Below are positions 1 to 8,889 of a DNA stretch of 64,000 nt, one piece after another. Source of the DNA: Streptomyces sp. CHD11. GTDB taxonomy: Bacteria; Actinomycetota; Actinomycetes; Streptomycetales; Streptomycetaceae. Numbering within the stretch: position 1 is the first letter of the stretch; the number at the start of each line of letters is the position of its first letter. The translations under genes were made by a program, and so were the position numbers. The notes under the pieces are model-generated. The model saw only the letters and a program-made list of their open reading frames with translations, ran no database searches and was not told where the DNA came from. Where the stretch lies: positions 1 through 64,000 of the forward strand of contig NZ_JABTTS010000032.1 in NCBI RefSeq assembly GCF_018638295.1. The letters run 5' to 3'.

Positions 1-1
1 C

Positions 2-229
2 GGGGGCGGGGGCGGGGGCGGGGGCGGGGGCGGCTGGCAGCTGGCCGACGCCGGCGGGGACGCGGCGCTGCCGCTCTCCGCGGCCGCGCTGTCCCGGCCC
101 GGCCTGTGGCGCCTGGTCGCCCTGTCGGGCGGCGCCCCGGTCCGGGTGTTCGGTGAGTGCGGCCATCAGGGGTTCACTCCTCTGGCGGCATGGCCCGAGG
201 GGCCGGGCGAGGTGGTGCCGCTGTGCTGA
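2..229 (+). CDS. C-terminal fragment of a Gly-rich protein, probably SWIM zinc-finger family (partial)
   Basis: Only the last 75 residues are inside the window; the gene begins upstream. The visible part opens with an uninterrupted run of about 11 glycines encoded by GGGGGC repeats, followed by a Trp/Leu-rich C-terminus ending in VVPLC. The glycine run looks like a linker between domains. The gene ends 111 bases before the DUF5691 gene on the same strand. In Streptomyces, DUF5691 genes usually follow a SWIM zinc-finger gene, and that is the only reason for the name; the zinc finger itself is not visible. The stop and frame are clear. Confidence 0.55.
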   Translation, partial: GGGGGGGGGGGWQLADAGGDAALPLSAAALSRPGLWRLVALSGGAPVRVFGECGHQGFTPLAAWPEGPGEVVPLC

Positions 230-340
230 GCGGCGCGCTCACGCCCGTTCCCGCACCCCCGGGCATCTTTCGGACATCACTGGACACTCGGTGCTCGTGA
301 GTGTCCGGCCGCACCGGGACCCCCGTCGGAAAGGAAGCTC

Positions 341-1966
341 ATGAGCAGGACGACCGCCGCCGCGGACGCGTTTCCTCCGGGTGACTGGGAGGAACTGGTG
401 ACCACGGCCATGCTGGGCACGGACCGGCGCGCACCGGCGGGTGCCGGGCCCAGCCCGGGAGGGCCGTCGGCCCTGCTGGACGCCGCGGCCGCGGCGACCG
501 TCCGGCGGCGGGCCGGACTGCGGCCGGCCCGGGCCGCGGAGCGTCCGGAACCAGCCCCCGCGGACCCGCGCCCCGTGCTTCCGGCAGCCGCGGTCCGTCG
601 GCTGGCGACGCTGCTCACCGACCGTCCCGGCACCTCCGGCGGCGGCCGCCGGGGCACGGCACCGGATCTCATGGAGCTGCTGCCCCAGTGGCTGGCGGCG
701 GCGAACGCCCGCGGTTTCGCGCCGCCTCCCGCCGTCCTGCCCGCCCTGCTCGACGCCGCGCGGGGGCGTACGGACCTGCGTCCGGCGGGGCTGCGGTTCG
801 CGGGGCCGCGCGCGCTGTGGCTGGCCCGGCTCAACCCGGACTGGCGCTTCGCCCTGCGTGCCGTACCGGGCGGCGCACCCGAGCTCTCACCACAGGACGG
901 GGACGGGGTGCGGCGGCTCTGGCAGGAGGGTCTCTTCGCCGAGCGGGTCGCCCTCCTCACCGCCCTGCGCTCCCGGGAACCGGCCGCCGCGCGTGAACTG
1001 CTCGCGGCGACCTGGTCCACGGAGCGGGCCGAGGACCGGCTGATGTTCCTCGACTCCCTGCGCGACGGGATCGGTCCGGACGACGAGACCTTTTTGGAAC
1101 AGGCCCTGGCCGACCGCAGCCGCACCGTACGGGCGACCGCGGCCGAGTTGCTGTCCGCGCTGCCCGGCTCGGCCCTGGCGCAACGGATGGCGGTCAGAGC
1201 CGGCGCGTGCGTGGCCGTGGACCGTACACGGGACATACCGGCGATCACCGTCGAGGCACCGCACGAGTGCGACGCGGGCATGGAACGCGACGGTGTGGTC
1301 GCCAAGGCCCCCGCGGGCCGGGGGGAACGGTCATGGTGGTTCGGCCAGTTGGTGGAGTCGGCCCCCCTCGGCAGCTGGTCGCGGCGGCTCGGCGGGCGTA
1401 CACCCCGGGAGATCGTCGCCCTGCCGGTGGCGGACGGCTGGCAGAGCGAACTGCACGCGGCCTGGTGCCGGGCCGCGGTCCGGCAGCGGGACGCGGCCTG
1501 GTCCCGGGCGCTGCTCGGAGAGCCCTCCGCGCCGGAGGCGGGCGGGCCGGGCGCGGTGTCCCTGGCCGAACGCGCCCAGCTCCTCGGCCTGCTGGCCTCC
1601 GCCGAACGGGCGGAGTGGGTGGCCGGGTTCATCGAGAAGCACGGCCTGTCCGAGGCGTTTCAGCTGCTCGGGGTATGTGCTGTGCCCTGGGCGGCACCTG
1701 TCGGGCGGGCGGTGGTCGACGCGCTCAACATCGCGCGTGACGCGGGGAGTTATCCATGGAGTTTCAGCGGAGTCATGGGTCTGGCCGAACGCTGCCTGGA
1801 TCCGTCCGAGGCCGCCCGCCTCGACGCGCTCCTGGCGGTACCGGACGAGCCGGAGGACGCGTCACCGGGAGCCGGGAGCTACTGGTCGGAGGCCTTCCAG
1901 CGGCTGGTCAGCACCTTGCGCCTGCGCGCCTCCATGCTCGCGGAGCTGACGCCGCCCGCCCCCTGA
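341..1966 (+). CDS. DUF5691 family protein
   Basis: A 541-residue soluble protein with no signal peptide or membrane span. The ATG is preceded by GGAAAGGAAG at good spacing. The N-terminus (WEELVTTAMLGTDRR) and the overall Leu/Ala/Arg-rich helical composition, with a HEAT-like stretch near residues 210-290, fit the DUF5691 family. That family is found next to SWIM zinc-finger, MoxR-type AAA ATPase and VWA-domain genes, a set thought to act as a multi-gene module of unknown function. Its molecular activity is not known. It lies just downstream of the partial Gly-rich gene and is probably co-transcribed with it. It converges with the B12-binding gene on the other strand. Confidence 0.75.
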   Translation: MSRTTAAADAFPPGDWEELVTTAMLGTDRRAPAGAGPSPGGPSALLDAAAAATVRRRAGLRPARAAERPEPAPADPRPVLPAAAVRRLATLLTDRPGTSGGGRRGTAPDLMELLPQWLAAANARGFAPPPAVLPALLDAARGRTDLRPAGLRFAGPRALWLARLNPDWRFALRAVPGGAPELSPQDGDGVRRLWQEGLFAERVALLTALRSREPAAARELLAATWSTERAEDRLMFLDSLRDGIGPDDETFLEQALADRSRTVRATAAELLSALPGSALAQRMAVRAGACVAVDRTRDIPAITVEAPHECDAGMERDGVVAKAPAGRGERSWWFGQLVESAPLGSWSRRLGGRTPREIVALPVADGWQSELHAAWCRAAVRQRDAAWSRALLGEPSAPEAGGPGAVSLAERAQLLGLLASAERAEWVAGFIEKHGLSEAFQLLGVCAVPWAAPVGRAVVDALNIARDAGSYPWSFSGVMGLAERCLDPSEAARLDALLAVPDEPEDASPGAGSYWSEAFQRLVSTLRLRASMLAELTPPAP

Positions 1967-2247
1967 CCTGCCTCGCCCCGCGGTCGAGGCCCCGCACCGA
2001 CCGTCACGCCGGAACCCCCGCGGGACGTCGCGGCTCCCCCGGAAGCGGCTCCGCCGGGAGCGGGAGCCCCGGGGCGGCACGGGCGGGCGACGGGGGTCCC
2101 GTCACCCGAGCGGGGCAGGGAAGGAGGCGGACACGCCTTTGCGGGAGCCGGGCCGCGCACACTCCCGCCCCGCAGCGGCCCCGTGCTGGCGAGCACCGGG
2201 CTCCGGCCGCCGCTGTGCCGGGCCCGAGGCGTCGGACGGACGGCGCC

Positions 2248-2664
<417 letters not shown>

Positions 2665-3059
2665 CACTGCCTCCATGAAGCGACTACATCCATCCGTATC
2701 GACCAGTACCGCACACATCGCACGGACACTCCGCCCCGAACCGGCCGGAGAAGTGAACGAACGTTATCTCCAGCATCCCGCAACCGGCAGTTTCACGGTG
2801 CACAGGGAGGGGGAAATCACACGGTGGGACACGTTCATCGCGCAGCGTTCCCGGGCTCCGAGGCCCGCACACCGCGTGCCCGTGCGACTCACGGGCATCA
2901 GTGGGAACATGCGCATAAGGGATTCGCACGGACATCGCCGTACCAGCGCGCTCCCTCCACGCTTCGCCCGCGCGCACGGTCGACCGCTCTCCTGGCGACA
3001 TCCCATGAGGGCGCACGGGGGACGAGGCTGTCCTTCCGCGTGCCGACAGGAGGTCGGCC
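2665..3059. other. Intergenic region between icmB and the lipase gene
   Basis: Divergent genes flank this 395-base stretch, so it must hold promoters for both. It is slightly less GC-rich than its surroundings near 2740-2830. The lipase ribosome site (AGGAGG) lies at its right end. I saw no convincing RNA structure, small ORF or operator in it. Confidence 0.5.
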
Positions 3060-3935
3060 ATGAAGGTCACCGAGGCAGCTCTTCCCTTCCTGCCGCTCTG
3101 CCGGCGTCTTCTGCCGGCCCGGCTGACGGATCTCTCCCTGACCCTGCTGAAGGCGACCGCCCTGGAGCTGGCGATCCTGGCGGGCCATGTGCTCCTCTAT
3201 CCCGCGGGGATCATCCAGGAGCGGCGGGGCCCGGACCGTGCCGCGCTGCCCACCCCGGAGGGCACGGGCACCGCACAACTGCCCACGGAGGCCAAGCCCC
3301 CGGTCGTCCTGCTGCACGGCTTCATCGACAACCGGTCGGTCTTCGTCCTGCTGCGCCGCAGCCTGTCCCAACACGGCAGGCAGCAGATCGAGTCGCTCAA
3401 CTACTCGCCGCTGACCTGCGACATCCGCATCGCGGCGGAACTGCTCGGCCGGCACATCGAGCAGGTGTGCGAGCGCACGGGCAGCCGCCAGGTGGACGTG
3501 GTCGGGCACAGCCTCGGCGGGCTGATCGCGCGGTACTACGTGCAGCGACTGGGCGGTGACACCCGCGTGCGGACGCTGGTCACACTCGGCACGCCGCATT
3601 CCGGGACGCGCGTGGCGCGGCTGGCCAACGCCCACCCCATCGTGCGCCAGATGCGCCCCGGCTCGCCGGTGCTCGAGGAGCTCGGCGGGCCGGCGCCCGG
3701 CTGCCGTACACACTTCGTGGCCTTCTGGAGCGACCTCGACCACATCATGGATCCGCTGGAGGCGGCGTGCGTGGAGCACCCGGACCTGACAGCGGTGAAC
3801 GTCCGGGTGAGCGGGGTCGGCCATCTCGCCCTGCCCGTCCACCCGGCGGTGGCGACCGGCATCCGGCAGGCGCTGGACGCGGCACACGCCGGAGAGCCGA
3901 CCACCGGTCGCGCCGGCGGCCTGACGGTGGCATAA
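3060..3935 (+). CDS. Alpha/beta-hydrolase, triacylglycerol lipase type
   Basis: A 291-residue lipase/esterase. The oxyanion-side motif VVLLHGF lies near residues 82-88 and the nucleophile elbow GHSLGG near 149-154, with Ser151 as the catalytic serine. A late Asp and the His in SGVGHLALP complete a plausible triad. The N-terminus has a hydrophobic stretch (about residues 24-50) that could anchor it or act as an uncleaved signal; no clean signal-peptidase site is visible. The protein probably hydrolyses acyl esters at or outside the membrane. The ATG has a strong AGGAGGTC site. It precedes the M23 peptidase gene by about 290 bases. Substrate is not predictable. Confidence 0.88.
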   Translation: MKVTEAALPFLPLCRRLLPARLTDLSLTLLKATALELAILAGHVLLYPAGIIQERRGPDRAALPTPEGTGTAQLPTEAKPPVVLLHGFIDNRSVFVLLRRSLSQHGRQQIESLNYSPLTCDIRIAAELLGRHIEQVCERTGSRQVDVVGHSLGGLIARYYVQRLGGDTRVRTLVTLGTPHSGTRVARLANAHPIVRQMRPGSPVLEELGGPAPGCRTHFVAFWSDLDHIMDPLEAACVEHPDLTAVNVRVSGVGHLALPVHPAVATGIRQALDAAHAGEPTTGRAGGLTVA

Positions 3936-4150
3936 GGGCGGCACGCCCGACACGCCCGGCATCCGCCCTCCGTGACAAGCGCACCACGGGCGCCCAGATC
4001 CGAACAACAACGGTCCGACACGGCCGACTTACGGCCGCCGAATCATCCAGACGGTCGAACACCCTTCGAACAAAATGCCAAGACCCCGCACGCCCTTCGC
4101 CAAAACACGACCGAATGCCCGTTTCCTGCGCGCGTGAAACCTCGGGAAGA

Positions 4151-4180
4151 TTGTCGTGCCCGCATACCGCCGGGTACAGT
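4151..4180 (+). promoter_or_regulatory. Candidate housekeeping promoter for the M23 peptidase gene
   Basis: TTGTCG (4151-4156) and TACAGT (4175-4180) are separated by 18 bases, a good match to the vegetative sigma consensus. The predicted start site is about 40 bases before the GTG at 4229. This is seen by eye only. Confidence 0.45.
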
Positions 4181-4228
4181 CGCCGCACTGCTCTGGCAGC
4201 CCCTGTTGTCGAGGCGAAAGAGAAGTTG

Positions 4229-5821
4229 GTGAACGACCGTCACCCGTCGGGGACCATGGACCCGGCTCCGGCCTCCGATGCCGAAGCGGCGCCCTACGCG
4301 TCGTACGGCTCCCAGGAGGCCCAGTACGGCGATGTCACCACCTACGGCGGCTGTGACGCCACCGGTTTCGCCGCCACGCACTACGGCACCGGCGCCCACA
4401 CCACCGGCAGTTTCGCCACCGACCCCCTCTTCGGTGACCTCCCCGGCAGCGGCCACGACACCGGCGCCTACGACTCCGGACAGTGGGCCGCGGGCAGCCA
4501 GGACACCGGGCACTACCACGGGTATGCGGCCACCTCGTACGACACCGGCGGCTACGACACGACCGCCTGGACCACGGGCGCCCAGCCGACGGCGGTGATC
4601 CCCCCGCAGGCCGGCTCGCCCGGGACGAGCGGCCAGTGGGACGCCGGTACCTGGCTCGCGTCGGAACAGGCCGAGAGCCCCGCCGACGGCACCCAGCAGT
4701 GGGGCTGGGGCACACAGACCTTCGACAGCGGCGTGTACGACGCCACCCAGTGGAACTCCGACGGCGGCGACGCGGCCCCCCAGGCCCCCGCGTCCGAGAG
4801 CTACGCGCCGCAGGCCGAGTCCTACGACCAGGACCCCTACGGCCGGCACACGTACGAGCACGAGACGTACGCCCAGGACACCTACGCACAGCACACCAGC
4901 GCCCACGAGGCCACCGGCGACGAACCGGCCCACGGCGAACCGGCTCACGGCGAACCCGCCGGCGGTGACCCGGCCGAGGATGCCCCGGCCGACACCGGTG
5001 AGCTGCCCGCCGTCTCCCTGCTCGACGAGCAGCAGGAGGCCCTTCCCGTCCCGCCGCCGCGCGCTGCCTCACGCTCCGGGTCCCGCTCCCGGCGCCGTAT
5101 GCCCGCCAAGCGCTCCGCGCTGCTGACGGTGGCCGTGCCCTCGGCGTGTGTGATGGGCGTCGCCGGTATCGCGGCGGCCTCGGTCGGTGATCTGGCCGAG
5201 GACAGCGGCCAGGAGACGACGACGACCGCGGCCGACGCCCAGCCGGTGCAGCCGTCCGCCGCCAACGTCAAACTGGACACCCAGCTGGAGAGCCTCGCCG
5301 CGGGCGCGGACGACTTCGCCGACCGGGCCAGCCGTACCCAGGAGCGCATCGACCTCAAAGCGCAGCAGGAGGCCGAGCGCAAGGCGGCCGCCGAGGAGGC
5401 GGCCCGCAAGGAACGGCTGCGCCCGAAGTTCTCCCTCCCGGTCGCGCAGCACGGTCTCAGCGCCTACTACGGCCAGTCCGGCATCAACTGGATGTCCGTC
5501 CACACCGGTATCGACTTCCCCGTCGCGTACGGTTCCCCGGTGCTGGCCGCGACGGACGGAACGGTGCGTACGGAGTACAACTCCGCGTACGGCAACATGA
5601 TGATCGTGACGGCGAAGGACGGTACGGAGACGTGGTACTGCCACCTCTCCACCTACCAGATTCCCTCCGGTGCGACCGTCAAGGCCGGCGACCAGATCGC
5701 GTTCTCCGGCAACTCGGGCAACTCCACCGGCCCGCACCTGCACTTCGAGGTGCGCCCCGGCGGAGGCTCGGCGATCGACCCGCTCGCCTGGCTGCGCAGC
5801 CACGGCCTCGAGCCGTCGTAG
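4229..5821 (+). CDS. Membrane-anchored M23 (LytM-type) metallopeptidase with long low-complexity N-terminal region
   Basis: A 530-residue protein. About 290 N-terminal residues are low complexity, rich in Tyr, Thr, Gly, Asp and Gln, with recurring YDTG/HDTG-like elements and tandem HGEPA units. One membrane span follows (about 294-318), then a charged coiled-coil segment and a C-terminal M23 domain. Zinc ligands are visible: HTGID (His425, Asp429) and HLH (His503, His505). M23 enzymes cleave peptide cross-bridges in peptidoglycan, so the catalytic domain should be outside and the disordered region cytoplasmic. GTG 4229 is chosen because it follows GAAAGAGAAG and the upstream reading frame overlaps the lipase gene; TTG 4226 is the alternative. 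Confidence 0.85.
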   Translation: MNDRHPSGTMDPAPASDAEAAPYASYGSQEAQYGDVTTYGGCDATGFAATHYGTGAHTTGSFATDPLFGDLPGSGHDTGAYDSGQWAAGSQDTGHYHGYAATSYDTGGYDTTAWTTGAQPTAVIPPQAGSPGTSGQWDAGTWLASEQAESPADGTQQWGWGTQTFDSGVYDATQWNSDGGDAAPQAPASESYAPQAESYDQDPYGRHTYEHETYAQDTYAQHTSAHEATGDEPAHGEPAHGEPAGGDPAEDAPADTGELPAVSLLDEQQEALPVPPPRAASRSGSRSRRRMPAKRSALLTVAVPSACVMGVAGIAAASVGDLAEDSGQETTTTAADAQPVQPSAANVKLDTQLESLAAGADDFADRASRTQERIDLKAQQEAERKAAAEEAARKERLRPKFSLPVAQHGLSAYYGQSGINWMSVHTGIDFPVAYGSPVLAATDGTVRTEYNSAYGNMMIVTAKDGTETWYCHLSTYQIPSGATVKAGDQIAFSGNSGNSTGPHLHFEVRPGGGSAIDPLAWLRSHGLEPS

Positions 5822-5954
5822 GACATCGCGAGGCGCCGCGGGACAGGAACAGGCGCGACAGCGAGCAGCACGGCACGGCCGGCTGACACCGTGGGCCGGC
5901 CCGCAAGCCCCTGACGGACTCGCGGGCTCAGGCCGCTCGGTGCTCGGTGCTCCG

Positions 5955-8435
5955 CTAGAGCTTCTCCACCGGCGCGTACCGCAGCAGCAGACGCTTGGGC
6001 TTGGTGTCCCCGAAGTCGATCGTGGCCTCGGCGTTCCCTCCGGTCCCCTTCACCGCGACCACCGTGCCGAGCCCGAACTGGTCGTGCGTGACCCGGTCGC
6101 CGACCGCGACCGACACCGCGGGCTTCTCCGCGGTCCGCCGGGTGGCGAACCCGGAGGCACCGGACGCCGACGAGCGCGAACGGGACGACGACAGCGAGGC
6201 CGCCACCCCCGACGCCGGACCGGACGAGACGGGCGCGACCGCCCCCGTCCGCTTCCACTCCAGATGGGCGGCCGGGATCTCCTCCAGGAAACGCGAGGGC
6301 GGGTTGTACGAGGGCTGGCCCCAGGCGCTGCGCAGCGTCGACCGGGTGAGGTACAGCCGCTCGCGCGCACGCGTGATGCCGACGTACGCCAGCCGCCGCT
6401 CCTCCTCCAGTTCCTTGGCCTGGCCGAGGGCGCGCATGTGCGGGAAGACGCCGTCCTCCATGCCGGTGAGGAAGACGACCGGGAACTCCAGCCCCTTGGC
6501 GGTGTGCAGGGTCATCAGGGTGATGACGCCGGAGCCGTCGTCGTCCTCGTCGGGGATCTGGTCGGAGTCGGCGACCAGGGCGACCTGCTCGAGGAAGTCG
6601 GACAGCCCGACCGACTCGCCCTCACCCCGCTCCTGCTCGAACTCCAGGGCGACGGCCGCGAGTTCCTGGAGGTTCTCGATCCGGGTCTCGTCCTGGGGGT
6701 CGGTGGATGCCTGCAACTCGGCGAGGTATCCGGTCCGTTCGAGAATCGCCTCCAGGACCGTGGCCGGACCCGCGCCGGACTCGACGACCGTGCGGAGGTC
6801 CTCCATCAGCGTGTTGAACCGCTTCACGGCGTTCGACGAGCGGGCGGCCATGCCGTAGGCCTCGTCGACGCGCTTCAGCGCCTGCGGGAAGCTGATCCTC
6901 TCGCGCTGGGAGAGGGCGTCGATCATGGCCTCCGCGCGGTCACCGATGCCCCGCTTGGGCACGTTGAGGATGCGGCGCAGCGGCACCGAGTCCTCGGGGT
7001 TGGCGAGCACCCGCAGATAGGCCAGGACGTCCCGGACCTCCTTGCGCTCGTAGAAGCGGACGCCGCCGACGACCTTGTAGGGCAGGCCCACGCGGATGAA
7101 GATCTCCTCGAACACACGGGACTGGGCGTTGGTCCGGTAGAAGACGGCGACGTCTCCCGCCCTGGCCTCGCCCGCGTCCGTGAGGCGGTCTATCTCGTCG
7201 GCGACGAACTGCGCCTCGTCGTGCTCGGTGTCGGCGACGTAGCCGGTGATCCGCGCGCCCGAGCCGGCGTTGGTCCACAGGTTCTTGGGCCGGCGCGACT
7301 CGTTGCGCTCGATGACCGCGTTGGCCGCGCTCAGGATGGTCTGTGTGGAGCGGTAGTTCTGCTCCAGCAGGATCGTGGTCGCGTCCGGGTAGTCCTCCTC
7401 GAACTGGAGGATGTTGCGGATGGTCGCGCCGCGGAAGGCGTAGATCGACTGGTCGGCGTCACCCACCACACACAGCTCCGCGGGCGGGACCTCGGCCTCC
7501 GGCGGCACGTCGACGGGGTGCTCCGAGGTGCCGACAAGCTCTCTGACCAGGGCGTACTGGGCGTGGTTGGTGTCCTGGTACTCGTCGACCAGAACATGCC
7601 GGAAGCGGCGGCGGTAGTGCTCGGCCACATCCGGGAAGGCTCGGAGCAGATGGACCGTCGTCATGATCAGGTCGTCGAAGTCGAGGGCGTTGGCCTCCCG
7701 CAACCGCGACTGGTAGAGCGCGTAGGCCTGAGCGACGGTCTTCTCGAAACCGTCGGCCGCCCGGGCGGCGAAGTCCTCCTCGTCGATCAGCTCGTTCTTC
7801 AGGTTGCTGATCTTGGCGCTGAAGGACTTCGGCGGGAAGCGCTTGGGGTCGAGGTCCAGGTCACGGCAGACCAGTGCCATCAGACGCTTGGAGTCGGCGG
7901 CGTCGTAGATCGAGAACGACGACGTGAAACCGAGCTTCTTGCTCTCGCGGCGCAGGATGCGCACGCACGCGCTGTGGAACGTCATGACCCACATGGCGCC
8001 CGCGCGCGGGCCGACGAGCTGCTCGACGCGCTCCTTCATCTCGCCCGCGGCCTTGTTGGTGAAGGTGATCGCGAGGATCTGGCCCGGGTGGACGTGCCGC
8101 TCGCCCAGCAGATGGGCGATGCGGTGGGTGAGCACACGGGTCTTGCCGGAACCCGCGCCCGCCACGATGAGCAGCGGGGAGCCGGAGTGCACGACGGCGG
8201 CGCGCTGGTTCTCGTTCAGCCCCTCCAGCAGCGTGGCGGCGTCGATCACCGGGCGGGGGGCGCCGTCGCGGTAGTAGGCGTCCCGGTCCGGCGGCGCGTC
8301 GAACTTCCCCCCGAACAGATCGTCCGGAACGGTCTCCGGAGCATGATCGTCCTCGGGGGGCGGCGGAGGTTCGTCCGCGGGGCCCCGCGGGGCCTGGAGG
8401 TCCGCCAGGAAGCTGTCGTCAAAGAGGCTGCTCAT
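5955..8435 (-). CDS. pcrA: ATP-dependent 3'-5' DNA helicase PcrA/UvrD
   Basis: An 826-residue superfamily 1A helicase. Walker A AGAGSGKT lies at about residues 92-99, with the Walker B-type VDEYQD, motif III-like VVGDADQSIYAFRGA, LLEQNYRST, and the late TAKGLEFPVVF motif all present in order. The C-terminal 50 residues contain a Tudor-like segment (VGDRVTHDQFGLGTVV) that in PcrA contacts RNA polymerase. An acidic/proline-rich N-terminal extension of about 65 residues precedes the helicase core. It acts in nucleotide excision repair, in removing RecA filaments and stalled polymerase, and possibly in plasmid replication. It stands alone between two plus-strand hydrolase genes and its start is separated from the riboswitch region by about 170 bases. 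Confidence 0.95.
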   Translation of the reverse strand: MSSLFDDSFLADLQAPRGPADEPPPPPEDDHAPETVPDDLFGGKFDAPPDRDAYYRDGAPRPVIDAATLLEGLNENQRAAVVHSGSPLLIVAGAGSGKTRVLTHRIAHLLGERHVHPGQILAITFTNKAAGEMKERVEQLVGPRAGAMWVMTFHSACVRILRRESKKLGFTSSFSIYDAADSKRLMALVCRDLDLDPKRFPPKSFSAKISNLKNELIDEEDFAARAADGFEKTVAQAYALYQSRLREANALDFDDLIMTTVHLLRAFPDVAEHYRRRFRHVLVDEYQDTNHAQYALVRELVGTSEHPVDVPPEAEVPPAELCVVGDADQSIYAFRGATIRNILQFEEDYPDATTILLEQNYRSTQTILSAANAVIERNESRRPKNLWTNAGSGARITGYVADTEHDEAQFVADEIDRLTDAGEARAGDVAVFYRTNAQSRVFEEIFIRVGLPYKVVGGVRFYERKEVRDVLAYLRVLANPEDSVPLRRILNVPKRGIGDRAEAMIDALSQRERISFPQALKRVDEAYGMAARSSNAVKRFNTLMEDLRTVVESGAGPATVLEAILERTGYLAELQASTDPQDETRIENLQELAAVALEFEQERGEGESVGLSDFLEQVALVADSDQIPDEDDDGSGVITLMTLHTAKGLEFPVVFLTGMEDGVFPHMRALGQAKELEEERRLAYVGITRARERLYLTRSTLRSAWGQPSYNPPSRFLEEIPAAHLEWKRTGAVAPVSSGPASGVAASLSSSRSRSSASGASGFATRRTAEKPAVSVAVGDRVTHDQFGLGTVVAVKGTGGNAEATIDFGDTKPKRLLLRYAPVEKL

Positions 8436-8602
8436 CGCTCTCCGAGTCTAGGGTGCCCCACCGACAACCCGGGCCCGCCCCGGGAACATCCCCCGTTCCC
8501 GGCATCCCCGAGCGCACGCACACCCTGCACGTCCGTCACCTCACCCTGAGTGACACGCCGGGGAAGGTCACAAAAATGTATCGGGCATATCACCCATCAA
8601 CC

Positions 8603-8632
8603 TTCACAGACGCCACACCGGTTGGCTACGGT
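8603..8632 (+). promoter_or_regulatory. Candidate promoter driving the c-di-AMP riboswitch transcript
   Basis: TTCACA (8603-8608) and TACGGT (8627-8632) are 18 bases apart. Transcription would start near 8639, about 40 bases before the riboswitch P1 stem. Confidence 0.5.
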
Positions 8633-8681
8633 GCGGACAGGCCGCTCGTCCCCGCCGGCGAACCTCGCCGGACCGCGCGGC

Positions 8682-8867
8682 CTCCGCCGAGTCCGTCACT
8701 GTCCGCCGCGACAGCCGGAGCCGGGGACCCACCGAGACCACGGGGTGAATCGGCCCACTCCCTCGCGGAGCGGCCGTAGGGCAACCCTTCCGAACCACCC
8801 GCCCGAACCCTCCCCCAGCGCCTGAACGGCCTGGGCGGGACCCCCACCACCGACCCGGTAGGCGGAG
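8682..8867 (+). ncRNA. ydaO-yuaA type c-di-AMP riboswitch
   Basis: The leader of the NlpC/P60 gene carries the conserved blocks of this riboswitch class as found before Streptomyces cell-wall hydrolase genes: CCGGGGACCCA (8721-8732), GGGGTGAATCGG (8742-8753), GGGCAACCCTTCCGAACC (8779-8796) and CCGGTAGGCGGAG (8855-8867). P1 is formed by CTCCGCC (8682-8688) with GGCGGAG (8861-8867). A peripheral stem, CCCGCCC/GGGCGGG (8798-8804, 8833-8839), replaces the usual linker. In this class, c-di-AMP binding normally lowers expression of peptidoglycan hydrolases. The ribosome site lies 6 bases after P1, so control of downstream expression by P1 stability is plausible. Confidence 0.88.
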
Positions 8868-8889
8868 TTCTTGGAAGGAGTCGCCTCCC

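Noticed and set aside
277..1632. Long antisense frame over the DUF5691 gene, and many similar long frames opposite real genes
   Set aside because: GC-rich third positions open the complementary frames. They lack ribosome sites, known motifs and balanced residue use (Arg/Pro/Ala/Ser excess).
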